From assembly GCA_019358875.1 (NCBI GenBank), contig JAHHIF010000010.1:62001-126000 (forward strand): a stretch of DNA of 64,000 nt, in the 5' to 3' direction. Made by a program: the position numbers and the translations under genes. Positions within the stretch are counted from its first letter, which is position 1; each line of letters begins with the position of its first letter. Shown here piece after piece: positions 15,743 to 24,830 of the stretch. The notes under the pieces are model-generated. The model had not been told where the DNA came from, ran no database searches, and saw nothing but the letters and a program-made list of their open reading frames with translations. The DNA is from Symplocastrum torsivum CPER-KK1 (GTDB lineage Bacteria > Cyanobacteriota > Cyanobacteriia > Cyanobacteriales > Coleofasciculaceae).

Positions 15743-16615
15743 ATGCAATATCTTCTCTTCGATACGTGTATTTGGTTAACTCTAGCTGCCAAACCAGAAT
15801 CACGTCCTCTTTTGAAGAGTATCCTATCTGGTCTTAACCAAAACAAGTTGAAAATATTGCTTTCTGATGTGACTGTTGAAGAGTACAGTCGTCATAAAGA
15901 TAGTATTGTTGGCAAAGACACTAGTCCATTAAAAAATCACATTAAAAATGCTAAAAAAATTCAAGATTATCTTGATATTTCTGAACGCTCAGCTTTTTTA
16001 GCTCTTTTAAATAAAGCTAATGATAATATCGATTCATCTGCTAAGAAAGGTGTAAATGCTCTAGGCATAATTGAAAGCATTTTTGACAATATAAATACTA
16101 CAAAATTGCCTAGTTCTGCTGAAATATTAATCAATGCTTCTCAAATTGCTATTAAAAAACAAGCTCCCTGCCACAAGAACAAAAACTCAGTTGCAGATAC
16201 TGTGATTTATCTTCAATTCGAGAAATGGGTTAAAGAAACAGAAGCAATTAAGAACAATGTTGAGTTTCATTTTGTAACAGAGAACATCAAAGATTTTTCG
16301 AGTAACAAAGACGAGCGAAATCCTCATGAAGACCTTCTCATTTTTAACAAAGACAGCGTCTACTACCACATAGATCCTTATAAGGCATTAGAGAGAATAG
16401 AACTTAAAGATATTCCGCCAGATGAATTCGATCTATTTGAAAGCCGCTTACGAATGAACAGAGACGCTTCATCCCCTTGCACTAGTGTAGAGGGGCATGT
16501 TTTCAGTGACAACGAAGGGCGTTGGTCTCATTCCCAGTTTGGTGGCGGTCTCTCTTGGCATTTGGTTTGTGCAAGATGTGGAGCATTGCTAGACACAGGA
16601 GATTTCTTTGATTAA
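15743..16615 (+). CDS. PIN-like (DUF4935-type) nuclease, AT-rich
   Basis: A 290-aa protein opening MQYLLFDTCIWLTLA, a PIN-type start with Asp-Thr-Cys. LLSDVTVEEYSRHK and later HKNKNSVADTVIYLQFEKW and FVTENIKDFS supply the acidic positions of a PIN fold, closest to the DUF4935 subgroup by memory. The last 50 residues (HVFSDNEGRWSHSQFGG..LVCARCGALLDTG) form a separate Cys/His-containing tail with one CxxC. The codon use is visibly more AT-rich than its neighbours, which suggests transfer. No antitoxin is adjacent. Function in defence or RNA cleavage is inference. Confidence 0.68.
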   Translation: MQYLLFDTCIWLTLAAKPESRPLLKSILSGLNQNKLKILLSDVTVEEYSRHKDSIVGKDTSPLKNHIKNAKKIQDYLDISERSAFLALLNKANDNIDSSAKKGVNALGIIESIFDNINTTKLPSSAEILINASQIAIKKQAPCHKNKNSVADTVIYLQFEKWVKETEAIKNNVEFHFVTENIKDFSSNKDERNPHEDLLIFNKDSVYYHIDPYKALERIELKDIPPDEFDLFESRLRMNRDASSPCTSVEGHVFSDNEGRWSHSQFGGGLSWHLVCARCGALLDTGDFFD

Positions 16616-16621
16616 CTGGGA

Positions 16622-16829
16622 ATGACACTACAGGAATTGCAAAAGCAGGCGTTGCAATTGCCTATTATCGATCGCGCTTCAGTTAGTGCAAACTCTTTTA
16701 GAGTCGCTAAAACGGGAAACTCACCCAATCTCGCAACGGGGAAACCTGTCTCGGCTTCGAGGGATTGCAAAAAGTTCGGTGGCTGCAGGTGATACTGATT
16801 CTGAAGAGTTTGATACCATCGATACCTAA
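16622..16829 (+). pseudogene. Frameshifted antitoxin gene
   Basis: It starts MTLQELQKQALQLPIIDR, nearly identical to the first 18 codons of the antitoxin at 14733. After GATCGC one extra base shifts the frame. Reading on in the restored frame gives LQLVQTLLESLKRETHPISQ and then SRLRGIAKSS, ending at a TAA at 16827-16829. This is a whole antitoxin-length protein broken by a single-base insertion. No toxin gene follows; the convergent Uma2 gene abuts it instead. Confidence 0.75.
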
Positions 16830-17377
16830 TCAAACTCTGGTGCCCAAACCTCAGCCACTGCCATCTCCCATCCCGGTAGCAGTTCCGACACTGTAAGTAC
16901 ATCCCCATCCCGTAAAAGTACTTTCTCCACACCCAGACGATAAACCTCCATCGTCCGACTTCGCGGGTCAACTAAAACCCCAACCTGTGTTCCTAAAGCT
17001 AAAAACTCCTGAATCTTCTGACGCAACTTAGATAAGGAGTCAGTTTTAGACTTGACCTCAAACATCAAATCAGGGACTAACTGAGCATAGTCTCCTGTGG
17101 TTCGCCGCAATCGCTCTGCTCGTACAAACGACGCATCAGGCGCACGCACGTCCTTATCGGTATTCGGAAGAATAAATCCAGCATTGGATGCAGTCACTCG
17201 CCCTAACCTACGAGGTCTGACCCAATTACGCAACTGAGCGATAATCTCAGCAGCGACTTCATCGGATTCATACCCTGACGGACTCATGACAATAATCTCC
17301 CCACTCACCAACTCCATCCGATAGTCCGGATGCTGCACTTGTAATTTTTCCAGGTCTTTAACCGTCAATCCCGGCAT
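16826..17377 (-). CDS. Uma2-family (DUF820) nuclease-like protein
   Basis: A 183-aa Uma2 protein with the PD-(D/E)XK-like fold. It shows YRMELVSGEIIVMSP near residue 20, DVRAPDASFVRAERL (metal-site Asp), LVPDLMFEVKSKTDSL (acidic residue plus Lys) and KIQEFLALGTQVGVLVDPRSRTMEVYR. The family is greatly expanded in cyanobacteria. A nuclease role is predicted but the biology is unknown. The N-terminus may be slightly shortened: the start lies right at the breakpoint where the truncated DUF433 copy was joined. The 3' end overlaps the antitoxin pseudogene. Confidence 0.88.
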   Translation of the reverse strand: MPGLTVKDLEKLQVQHPDYRMELVSGEIIVMSPSGYESDEVAAEIIAQLRNWVRPRRLGRVTASNAGFILPNTDKDVRAPDASFVRAERLRRTTGDYAQLVPDLMFEVKSKTDSLSKLRQKIQEFLALGTQVGVLVDPRSRTMEVYRLGVEKVLLRDGDVLTVSELLPGWEMAVAEVWAPEFD

Positions 17378-17550
17378 CCGATTGACTCTCCCGCTTTGAG
17401 ATAGTCCAGAAGTGTCTGCACAGGAACTCTAGTACCAGTAAAAACTGGCGTGCCGCCCATAATTTCAGGGGATGCGCTAATAAATAGGGAGTCTTTAAGC
17501 ATAACTCTTTGACCTCCAGGTTCCGTACTTAATAGTTTATCAAGTCTCAT
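17365..17550 (-). pseudogene. Truncated DUF433 gene copy
   Basis: The frame repeats the start of the DUF433 gene at 13.7 kb (MRLDKLLSTEPGG, then LFISASPEIMGG, TPVFTGTRVPVQ), diverging after LKAGES. It then runs into GCRD and stops within the first codons of the Uma2 gene. The C-terminal helix needed for the fold is missing. It is best seen as the broken end of a duplication. Confidence 0.8.
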
Positions 17551-17613
17551 GGGACAGAACCCTCTAGAGTAGCCCTAAATCAGGCAGATAGGGGGGTCTG
17601 ACAATTCAACTGC
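17388..17613. repeat. Duplicated DUF433 5' region, copy 2
   Basis: Second copy of the segment described at 13790-14015. The left end at about 17388 is the junction with Uma2 sequence. The right end fades near the stop codon of the desaturase gene at 17613. The intact copy is the 13.7-kb one, so this is the derived copy. Confidence 0.85.
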
Positions 17614-19163
17614 TATGCAAGGCACCCAATATCTTTAAGCATTTCGAGATGCTTTTGCACGGGTGCAAGCGTATTTGCGGCAATCATCCCACTAGCAGCA
17701 ACAGCAGGTAGACCAATTCCAGGAAAGGTTGAATCTCCGCAGCATAGCAGTCCTGGTAAAGGTGTACCTGAACCTGGAAAAAATCCCTCTCCAGCTCGAA
17801 TTGCTAGCCCATATGACCCTCGGTAGCGTCGGAGATACCGCTCGTGTGTGAGTGGTGTACCAACTAGGGTGACATCACAACGCGATCGCACATCCGGAAT
17901 GATTCGCTCCAAAGCTTGCCACATCACTTCTGCACGCACCTGCTTTTGTCGCGCATACTCTTCACTCCGACGATCCATTCCCTGCCAGAGGTCATATGGT
18001 TCATTTCCCGGTGTATAGACATGAATGACGTGCTTTCCAGATGGGGCAAGAGATGGGTCGAGAAGTGACGGAATTGACACCAGCACAACATTCTGCGGAG
18101 CTGTCACGCCCTTTTCCCAATCGTTAACCACAATATAATGACAAGCCAGGTTTGGGGGTAGTCCTTTTGCCTCAATACCGAGGTGGAGGTGCATGAAGCT
18201 GTCACACTCAGGTGTCGCCTGTCGCTTTGCTCGAAATCGTTTGGGAACTGCTCCTTCTGGCAGTAGCTTGAGCGTATCCCAAACCGAAGCATTTGACACA
18301 ACAGCTCGACGCGATCGCATTTCTTTGCCACCTCGCAGACGCACACCAACTGCGCGATTCCCTTCTACCAACACTTCCTCGACATGAGTGCCAAGCAGAA
18401 GTTCACCACCATGTCGCTTGAGTCCCTGCACCAGTGCATCAACAAGAGCGCCACCACCACCCACTGGATAATCCAGTACAACACCGGGTCGATACCAGTC
18501 TGCAAACATAAACGCCATCTCCGCCGCACTCGTACCATCGGCTGGCAGTCCAGAGAGGAGGAAAGACAGCAAATTAAGCCAGTTGCGCGTAAATGGGTCA
18601 AAGATAACGCCGTCCATAATCCGGCTGAACGAACCCGTTAGCTTAGAAATATTAGGAGTATGCCGTACTAAAGACGGGGCAAATCGACCCACCGTAAGCG
18701 CCGCACCCAGATCCAAGCGCATTGCAGCAGGCGGAATGGCAACAGCAGCACTCGCTAAGGGTTCCATCACGCGCTGAAGCTTGAGCCATTCAGCAATAGC
18801 TTCATTGCCACCGAACTTTGATAGAACTTCACAAAATTGCTCGGCACCAACCGATGTATCAAAATCCCCTTCCGGCAGACAGCAACCCCATGTATCGTAG
18901 TTCACACACGGCAGTTTCTCGCCAATAGCGTCCAACACTTGTCGGAGGGGGTTGGCAGAGGGGCTATACGATAAACCTGAGTAGAGCGATGGGCCTGAAT
19001 CAAACTTAAATCCGTTGCGTTCAAAAGCGTGTGCCGCACCGCCAGGGATGGAATGGCTCTCGCAGACAGTTACCTCAAAGCCGTACCGTGCTAGAAGTGC
19101 TGCACAGCTTAAACCCCCAATCCCACTACCAATTACGATGACATCTGTTTGGCGATCGCTCAA
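17613..19163 (-). CDS. FAD-dependent desaturase/isomerase, CRTISO-like
   Basis: A 516-aa flavoprotein of the phytoene-desaturase/carotenoid-isomerase superfamily. The N-terminal dinucleotide site is VIVIGSGIGGLSCAALLARYGFEVTVCES (residues 8-36), followed by IPGGAAHAFERNGFKFDSGPSLYSG. The C-terminal FAD region is GLLCCGDSTFPGIGLPAVAASGMIAANTL. It resembles CrtH/CRTISO and retinol saturase-like proteins. Which carotenoid it acts on cannot be told, since cyanobacteria carry several paralogues. TatC is encoded 69 bp upstream on the same strand, but the functions are unrelated. Confidence 0.85.
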   Translation of the reverse strand: MSDRQTDVIVIGSGIGGLSCAALLARYGFEVTVCESHSIPGGAAHAFERNGFKFDSGPSLYSGLSYSPSANPLRQVLDAIGEKLPCVNYDTWGCCLPEGDFDTSVGAEQFCEVLSKFGGNEAIAEWLKLQRVMEPLASAAVAIPPAAMRLDLGAALTVGRFAPSLVRHTPNISKLTGSFSRIMDGVIFDPFTRNWLNLLSFLLSGLPADGTSAAEMAFMFADWYRPGVVLDYPVGGGGALVDALVQGLKRHGGELLLGTHVEEVLVEGNRAVGVRLRGGKEMRSRRAVVSNASVWDTLKLLPEGAVPKRFRAKRQATPECDSFMHLHLGIEAKGLPPNLACHYIVVNDWEKGVTAPQNVVLVSIPSLLDPSLAPSGKHVIHVYTPGNEPYDLWQGMDRRSEEYARQKQVRAEVMWQALERIIPDVRSRCDVTLVGTPLTHERYLRRYRGSYGLAIRAGEGFFPGSGTPLPGLLCCGDSTFPGIGLPAVAASGMIAANTLAPVQKHLEMLKDIGCLA

Positions 19164-19232
19164 CCCTGTAACGTCCTTCTCTATAGTTATGAGCTTCTAG
19201 CCAGTCTCAAAAAGAGAGCGGATTGACTTATA

Positions 19233-20009
19233 TTATTTCCCTAAGACTTTAACCATACCAATACCACCAAAATAAAGTGCAAGTACAGCACCAGCTAGTA
19301 AACTTTGTGTCAAGGGGTCAGTTGAGGGTGTTAGTACGGCACCTAAAACAGTTGCGCCAATAATTACAAAACGCCAACCTGATAGCATTTGCTGGGAAGA
19401 AACAATTCCTAAAAAGCCTAGAAGAAGCTGAATAATTGGAATTTGGAATGCCAAGCCAGTACTAAACATTAATAGCAAGACAAACTCAAAATACTTATCA
19501 ATTGACCACAACTGCTCAACAACATCTGCTCCATAACTAATAAAGAAGTTCAATGCCGCAGGAACCAAAGCAATATAGGCAAATGCCAAGCCAACGAAAA
19601 ATAGAATGCTTGAACCCAAAACCACAGGTGCAACTAAACGTCGTTCGCGGCGAGTCAGTCCTGGTAAAACAAACTGGATAATTTGGTAGAGGATAAACGG
19701 ACTAGCAACCAATAAGCCACTATAGCCAGCTACTTTTATGGAGACAAAAAAGTATTCTCCCGGAGCTAGTTGTAGAAACTTGACTCCCTGCGCGGGAACT
19801 TCCAGCAACCGGACAATTGGCTTAACCCCTAAAAAGCAGCCAGCAACGCACACAACCACGGCAATCAGCGCATAGAAAATCCGCTGTCGCAACTCCTCTA
19901 GGTGGTCGAATAGCGACATCTCGACATCATCAGGCAATTCGTTGATGTCTTCGGTGTCCAGGGTATCTGAATTTAGCTGGGATGCAGTCTCTACTTCAGA
20001 AGGCGTCAT
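19233..20009 (-). CDS. tatC: Twin-arginine translocase subunit TatC
   Basis: A 258-aa polytopic membrane protein, the twin-arginine-signal receptor of the Tat system. The N-terminal region has the conserved [21 protein letters not shown] (residues 31-51), followed by six hydrophobic helices. Between them are [22 protein letters not shown] and [18 protein letters not shown], with [24 protein letters not shown] near the end. The length fits, with a slightly long acidic N-terminus. It would export proteins such as the DUF362 protein at 7.6 kb. No tatA is visible nearby. Confidence 0.96.
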   Translation of the reverse strand: MTPSEVETASQLNSDTLDTEDINELPDDVEMSLFDHLEELRQRIFYALIAVVVCVAGCFLGVKPIVRLLEVPAQGVKFLQLAPGEYFFVSIKVAGYSGLLVASPFILYQIIQFVLPGLTRRERRLVAPVVLGSSILFFVGLAFAYIALVPAALNFFISYGADVVEQLWSIDKYFEFVLLLMFSTGLAFQIPIIQLLLGFLGIVSSQQMLSGWRFVIIGATVLGAVLTPSTDPLTQSLLAGAVLALYFGGIGMVKVLGK

Positions 20010-20225
20010 CAGTTTGGTTAGGTTCGGGACTCGCTAACTATTGTACCTATCGCGTGATGGGGACACTAGTGCAAGAAGGCAGAAGATAGGAGGCTCTTAT
20101 GCAGAAGCAATATTGCTTTTACAGTAAGCCTTTTAGCCAATGTCCAACTGGATAGTTATTTCCGCCGCGCTGCACTAGTAAGTTGGACTTGACTAGAGCC
20201 TTGTTTTAGCAATGATTGAATCCTG

Positions 20226-20277
20226 AGTCAACTTAAGTGGACTTAATCTGTTAGCCAGGGACTTGAATCCCTGGCGG
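20226..20277 (+). repeat. Two-hairpin dispersed repeat, copy at 20.2 kb
   Basis: The first palindrome is AGTCAACTTAAGTGGACT (20226-20243). A 9-nt spacer, TAATCTGTT, follows. Then comes a hairpin, GCCAGGGA/TCCCTGGC with loop CTTGAA (20254-20275). The same order recurs twice at 29.65-29.78 kb with different stem bases that still pair. It sits in a 355-bp spacer between tatC and the transglycosylase gene that otherwise shows nothing codable. Confidence 0.75.
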
Positions 20278-20364
20278 ATAATCGGACAGACGCAAGATGT
20301 TGGGGGAACAAACTCTCCTCCCTTAACCAACAGGGTTCAGAAAAATCTCACGATTGAGCAGTCT

Positions 20365-22563
20365 TCATTTGCCTGGGACAACTGGCTCAGTAGTCGCATA
20401 CTTGGCTAACATCTGGGAAATTTCTGGATTATAGAGCCGCAGATAATTCCAATAATTACCAAATACTGACTCAACATAGCCTTTGGTTTCCGGGAAGGGA
20501 ATCAGTTCAATAAAGGCATCTGGGTCAGTGAACCCGTATTTTGTAACCCACTTAGACACATTACCAGGACCAGCATTGTAACTCGCAACTGCCAATAGTG
20601 AGTTGTTCTTGTACTCCCCGTGGGTATAGTCCAAAAACCAAGTACCAAGCTTGATGTTATCGTCGGGATTTTCTAGGTTGTATTGCTCTAGATCGATTTT
20701 GTTGGCAATCCAACTGCCAGTTCCTGGCATCACCTGCATCAAACCAGTTGCCCCTGCAACAGAACGGATTTTGGGTTCAAACCGAGACTCTTGGCGAATG
20801 AGAGCAGTTACGAGTAAGGGGTTGAGCTGGCGTTGTTGTGACCAGGTGGTAATGGGTTCCAAAAAGGGGAAGGGGAAAAGAGCGTGCCAGTATTCTGGTG
20901 CTCGACGCAGTGTTTGCCATTGCGATCGCTCTTCGGGGGTGTCTCGTAAGCTCAGGTACCAGACTTTATTAATACCTACCAGATTGTCACTTACCCCCAA
21001 CCGCATTAAACCATCAGTAAACTGCTCCGCAACTGTTGGCTCTTGTCGGTTCTCTAGTTCCGCCTGCCAGAGTGCCCAAGCATCATTGTTTTGACCTAAC
21101 TGGTAAAGTTCTTTTAACGTTGTCGAACCTGCGGGGGGTACTGCTCGTACTTGCGGTGCTGCAAAGTTTGGCACCATATCACGCACGGTATCAAAGTCTC
21201 CGACATCCCACCCCAAAAATCGAGCAGAACGCCATGCATAGTAAGACTCTGGATACCGAGCTAACACATGCTCAAACGCGGCTTTTGCTTCTTGCTGGCG
21301 TCCGAGTTGTGCTGCCCATCGCCCCACCCAAAATGCAGCTTCAGGTGCCAAATCACTATCAGGGCTTTGGGTAGTAATCGGTTGTGCCCATTGCCATGCT
21401 TCTTGTAACTTTCCTTCTGCTGCTTTTTTCTCAGCTACCTTCCAGCGATAATTAGCCGCTGCATTGGAACTGGGATATTGCGACATTACCGACTGACGAG
21501 CTTGAGCGGCAGAAGTATCGCTTCCCAATGCATCCAGAATGTCAGCTTTGGCAAACAACGCTTCAGCCGCTTCATCAGGAAACTTGCTGATGACCAAATC
21601 AAGGTATTTGAGTGCATCTTCTGAGGGTGAAAGGCTAGCAAGACGCCTCAAGCCAAGCCCTGTTTCTTTTGCATCCGGAAATTGGCTAATTAGCTTTTGG
21701 TAACCAATTCTGGCTTCTGCCCGTTTTCCCGTGAGTTGATACCCTCGACCAACTCGATAAGCATTGCGAGGAGTGAGAGGAGAAAGGGCGTAAGCTTTTG
21801 CTGCTTTACCATACTCCTGAGTTTCCCAGTAGCCAAAGGCGATCGCTTGCCAGTCTTCTGGTTTGAGTTGGGAGGCAAATTGGTCAACTAAGCGATCGCG
21901 TACAGCCCCCATGCCCTTGGCTTCTGGATTATGCTTCGCTAAGAGCAACAACAGAGCTGGCTGTTTGGGATTCTTGCTGAGGCGTTGACGAATGATTTCT
22001 TGGGTGCGGGGGTGTGCGGGAAATTTTGCGATCGCCTGTTTCCAATATTCAGGATTCGCTTTCCCCAAAGCATACAGCGCTTCAGCCGCTACTGGCTGAT
22101 CGGGGTGATTTTTCAGGATATCTTTCCAAGTTGCCTGGGCTTTTGCTGTATCCCCTGTTACTTCGTAAGCTTGGGCACGTTTTACAGCGATTTGGGATGC
22201 TAAAGCCGGATACTCCGAATCTAGTCCTTCTAGCCAAGTCAGCGCCTTTTGACCTTGACGCAGTTGAATCAAGTCAGACGCGAGGAGATAACGGGCGCGA
22301 TGCTGATCGAGTGACTTGGAGCCAGAGGCGATCGCTTCTAGCTGAGATACCCTAGCTTGAGGTGGCAGAGATACCAGTGGTAGTACTGCCGATTTTGCCT
22401 CTTCCTTAGTCAGGCTTAATGGATTAACGGTTTGTTCATTATCAATCCATCGATCTAGTAAACCCGTCAGTCTCAGTGCTATCAGCGATGAGCTAAGTAG
22501 CCCGCACAGCAGCAGCCCTACTCCTACCGCCACAGGAATTTTAATTGTCCGTCCCTTTAGCAT
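20365..22563 (-). CDS. Lytic transglycosylase with TPR region (Slt-like)
   Basis: A 732-aa periplasmic, membrane-anchored murein hydrolase. An N-terminal hydrophobic segment (IPVAVGVGLLLCGLLSSSLIAL) anchors or exports it. Residues 50-520 hold tetratricopeptide-like helical repeats. The C-terminal SLT domain has LVTALIRQESRFEPKIRSVAGATGLMQVMP, where the Glu of RQESRF is the catalytic acid, and LAVASYNAGPGNVSKW. I start it at ATG 22563, where GAGG lies 5 bases upstream. An in-frame GTG at 22590 is less well placed. It cleaves peptidoglycan to 1,6-anhydro products in cell wall turnover. Confidence 0.92.
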   Translation of the reverse strand: MLKGRTIKIPVAVGVGLLLCGLLSSSLIALRLTGLLDRWIDNEQTVNPLSLTKEEAKSAVLPLVSLPPQARVSQLEAIASGSKSLDQHRARYLLASDLIQLRQGQKALTWLEGLDSEYPALASQIAVKRAQAYEVTGDTAKAQATWKDILKNHPDQPVAAEALYALGKANPEYWKQAIAKFPAHPRTQEIIRQRLSKNPKQPALLLLLAKHNPEAKGMGAVRDRLVDQFASQLKPEDWQAIAFGYWETQEYGKAAKAYALSPLTPRNAYRVGRGYQLTGKRAEARIGYQKLISQFPDAKETGLGLRRLASLSPSEDALKYLDLVISKFPDEAAEALFAKADILDALGSDTSAAQARQSVMSQYPSSNAAANYRWKVAEKKAAEGKLQEAWQWAQPITTQSPDSDLAPEAAFWVGRWAAQLGRQQEAKAAFEHVLARYPESYYAWRSARFLGWDVGDFDTVRDMVPNFAAPQVRAVPPAGSTTLKELYQLGQNNDAWALWQAELENRQEPTVAEQFTDGLMRLGVSDNLVGINKVWYLSLRDTPEERSQWQTLRRAPEYWHALFPFPFLEPITTWSQQRQLNPLLVTALIRQESRFEPKIRSVAGATGLMQVMPGTGSWIANKIDLEQYNLENPDDNIKLGTWFLDYTHGEYKNNSLLAVASYNAGPGNVSKWVTKYGFTDPDAFIELIPFPETKGYVESVFGNYWNYLRLYNPEISQMLAKYATTEPVVPGK

Positions 22564-22734
22564 TAATCCTCGTTTACCCAACACTGGCACAACCTTTCTT
22601 TATTTTGCTTTTTTGATTTGAGCGTTAACTGAGAAATGTTCTGCTTGAACTAAAGCAATGGAAGCAAAACTTGCAACATAGTAACGTCCTTTGCCCGATT
22701 GGGGATAGGGCAGTACAACCTAATCTGTGTAGAG

Positions 22735-22880
22735 GTGGCAGGTTGTAGGTGTTAGGTCGTAGGGGAAGCGACAAGTCTTGGAGTTAAAATTTCCCCGAAG
22801 TCCTAATCTTCCCAAGTCTTGAGCTAGATTTTCCCTAAAACCTACCACCTACTACCTAACACCTTGATAGGGCTAGGCAG
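22735..22880. repeat. Inverted repeat and dispersed repeat copy 2
   Basis: AGGTTGTAGGTGTTAGGTCGTAGGG near 22739-22763 is an imperfect reverse complement of CCTAAAACCTACCACCTACTACCTAACACCT (22834-22863). A large stem-loop of about 125 nt is therefore possible. The right arm matches the spacer repeat at 9749. The whole 22591-23010 spacer has no supported gene. Confidence 0.6.
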
Positions 22881-23010
22881 TACAACCTTACCAAAGACAT
22901 TAATTATCCACAAAAGTTGCCTTGCTCAAGAGTTCTTTGTGCTTTGAATCTAGTAACTAAGGGTCTTTTTTGTTTTTCCGAGCAATACTGATGATCAGGT
23001 ACTCATATAA

Positions 23011-24501
23011 ATGATGATAGGGATGGAAATTCGAGCAACGGATACACCACGGTTAGACTGGACTGGCGATGCCCTAGCGGTGGGATTATTTGAAGATGGT
23101 GTTGATCTAAGTGGCGATTTAGCCCAGTTGGATGAGAAGCTAGCTGGTACGCTCAAAGAACTGATTGAGGAATCAGAGTTTAAAGGGAGTGCTGGCAGTA
23201 GTGCTGTAACGCGAGTGGGTTCCGGTAGCTCAATTCGTAAAATTATACTGGTTGGACTGGGTAAACCAGATTTTTTTAGTTTAGATAGCTTGCGTCGTGC
23301 GGCAGCGGCGATCGCTCGGAGCGCAAAACAGCAAAAAAGCAAAACGCTAGGAATTAGCTTACCAGTAGCGAATGATAATCCAACAGACACAGCTCAAGCG
23401 ATTACTGAAGGTATTATTCTAGCGCTGCACCAGGATAATCGCTTCAAGTCTGAACCGGAAGACAAAGGCGCAAAACTAGAACAGGTTGATTTGCTGGGAC
23501 TGCGTGGTCAGGAAGCAGCGATTACCAAAGCGCAAGCGATTTCTACAGGTGTAATTCTGGCACGGGAATTGGTCGCTGCCCCGGCAAATGCAGTGACACC
23601 CGTTAGTATGGCAGAGACAGCAGAAGCGATCGCGTCTGAACATGGTCTTGCCCTGGAAATCTTAGAACGGGAAGACTGTGAAAAGTTAGGAATGGGTGCT
23701 TTCCTCGGTGTTGCTCAAGCCTCAGATTTGCCTCCCAAGTTTATTCATCTAACCTACAAACCCGATGGCACACCGAAGCGTAAAGTAGCGATTGTTGGCA
23801 AGGGTTTAACCTTCGACTCTGGCGGCTTGAATATCAAAGGCGCTGGTAGTGGCATCGAGACGATGAAGATGGATATGGGGGGTGCAGCAGCAACCTTAGG
23901 TGCCGCGAAAGCGATTGGACAAATCAAGCCGGATGTTGAGGTTCACTTCGTCAGCGCGGTGACGGAGAACATGATTAGTGGTCATGCAATGCGTCCCGGT
24001 GATGTTCTCACAGCCTCCAATGGTAAGACGATTGAAGTTAACAACACGGACGCTGAAGGACGGCTAACTCTAGCAGATGCACTGGTGTTTGCCGAGAAAC
24101 TGGAAGTAGATGCGATCGTAGATTTAGCAACACTGACGGGTGCTTGCATCATTGCTTTAGGTAATGATATTGGCGGACTGTGGACAGCCAATGAGACTCT
24201 AGCCTCTCAACTCAAAACTGCTTCAGAAGCGGCTGGGGAAAAGTTTTGGCAAATGCCGATGGAGGAGAAATACTTCGAGGGCTTGAAGTCGCCAATTGCC
24301 GACATGAAAAATACGGGTCCTCGTCCTGGAGGTTCAATTACGGCTGCCCTCTTCTTGAAGCAGTTTGTGAAAGAGACACCTTGGGCGCACTTAGATATCG
24401 CGGGTCCCGTTTGGGCAGATAAAGATGAGGGCTGCAATCCTGCTGGTGCTACTGGCTACCCAGTGCGTACTCTTGTTAATTGGGTAATGAGTGATGCCTA
24501 A
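23011..24501 (+). CDS. pepA: Leucyl aminopeptidase (M17)
   Basis: A 496-aa cytosolic dizinc aminopeptidase that releases N-terminal residues from peptides. The catalytic C-terminal half has [20 protein letters not shown] (metal-ligand Lys and Asp), [18 protein letters not shown], and the M17 signature [14 protein letters not shown]. The N-terminal 170 residues are the variable M17 domain. Cyanobacterial homologues start with [16 protein letters not shown], which would place the start at ATG 23023. The longer start at 23011 adds four residues and cannot be excluded. Members of this family may also bind DNA. Confidence 0.94.
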   Translation: MMIGMEIRATDTPRLDWTGDALAVGLFEDGVDLSGDLAQLDEKLAGTLKELIEESEFKGSAGSSAVTRVGSGSSIRKIILVGLGKPDFFSLDSLRRAAAAIARSAKQQKSKTLGISLPVANDNPTDTAQAITEGIILALHQDNRFKSEPEDKGAKLEQVDLLGLRGQEAAITKAQAISTGVILARELVAAPANAVTPVSMAETAEAIASEHGLALEILEREDCEKLGMGAFLGVAQASDLPPKFIHLTYKPDGTPKRKVAIVGKGLTFDSGGLNIKGAGSGIETMKMDMGGAAATLGAAKAIGQIKPDVEVHFVSAVTENMISGHAMRPGDVLTASNGKTIEVNNTDAEGRLTLADALVFAEKLEVDAIVDLATLTGACIIALGNDIGGLWTANETLASQLKTASEAAGEKFWQMPMEEKYFEGLKSPIADMKNTGPRPGGSITAALFLKQFVKETPWAHLDIAGPVWADKDEGCNPAGATGYPVRTLVNWVMSDA

Positions 24502-24649
24502 ACTACCTGCCAAGCCTTAAGTGCCAGCTTGAAAATAGGAGATTTCCAGTAATTTCCTTTGGTACTGTATTTATTTTTGGGTAGGGGCGCACGGGTGTGC
24601 GCCCTTGCTTTGATGCTATATAAAGCTCTAAATTCTCAGTTGCGATCCT

Positions 24650-24805
24650 CTACCCAAACTTAGCTTTGGCTTGTTCGTAAACTTCTAAAGTAATGGTAGT
24701 TTGTCCAGCTTCTTGAGCAAACTGTTCAATCTTACGACGAGCAGCAGGACGTACAAAGAAGGGAATTTCTTTTAATTTAGCTTCAGCTTCAGGAGTCCAT
24801 TCCAC
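24650..24805 (-). CDS. PCP-reductase-domain small protein (51 aa)
   Basis: This frame was read by hand because it is short. GTG (complement of 24803-24805) opens EWTPEAEAKLKEIPFFVRPA, then ARRKIEQFAQEAGQTTITLE and VYEQAKAKFG, stopping at 24650. It matches the 45-50-residue domain found at the C-terminus of the light-independent protochlorophyllide reductase subunit ChlB (PCP_red), here as a stand-alone protein. GGAGAG lies about 9 bases before the GTG. It starts 26 bp after the rimM stop, so it probably belongs to the rimM transcript. Function as a free domain is unknown. Confidence 0.85.
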   Translation of the reverse strand: MEWTPEAEAKLKEIPFFVRPAARRKIEQFAQEAGQTTITLEVYEQAKAKFG

Positions 24806-24830
24806 AATTTTTTACTCTCCAAAATGTGAC

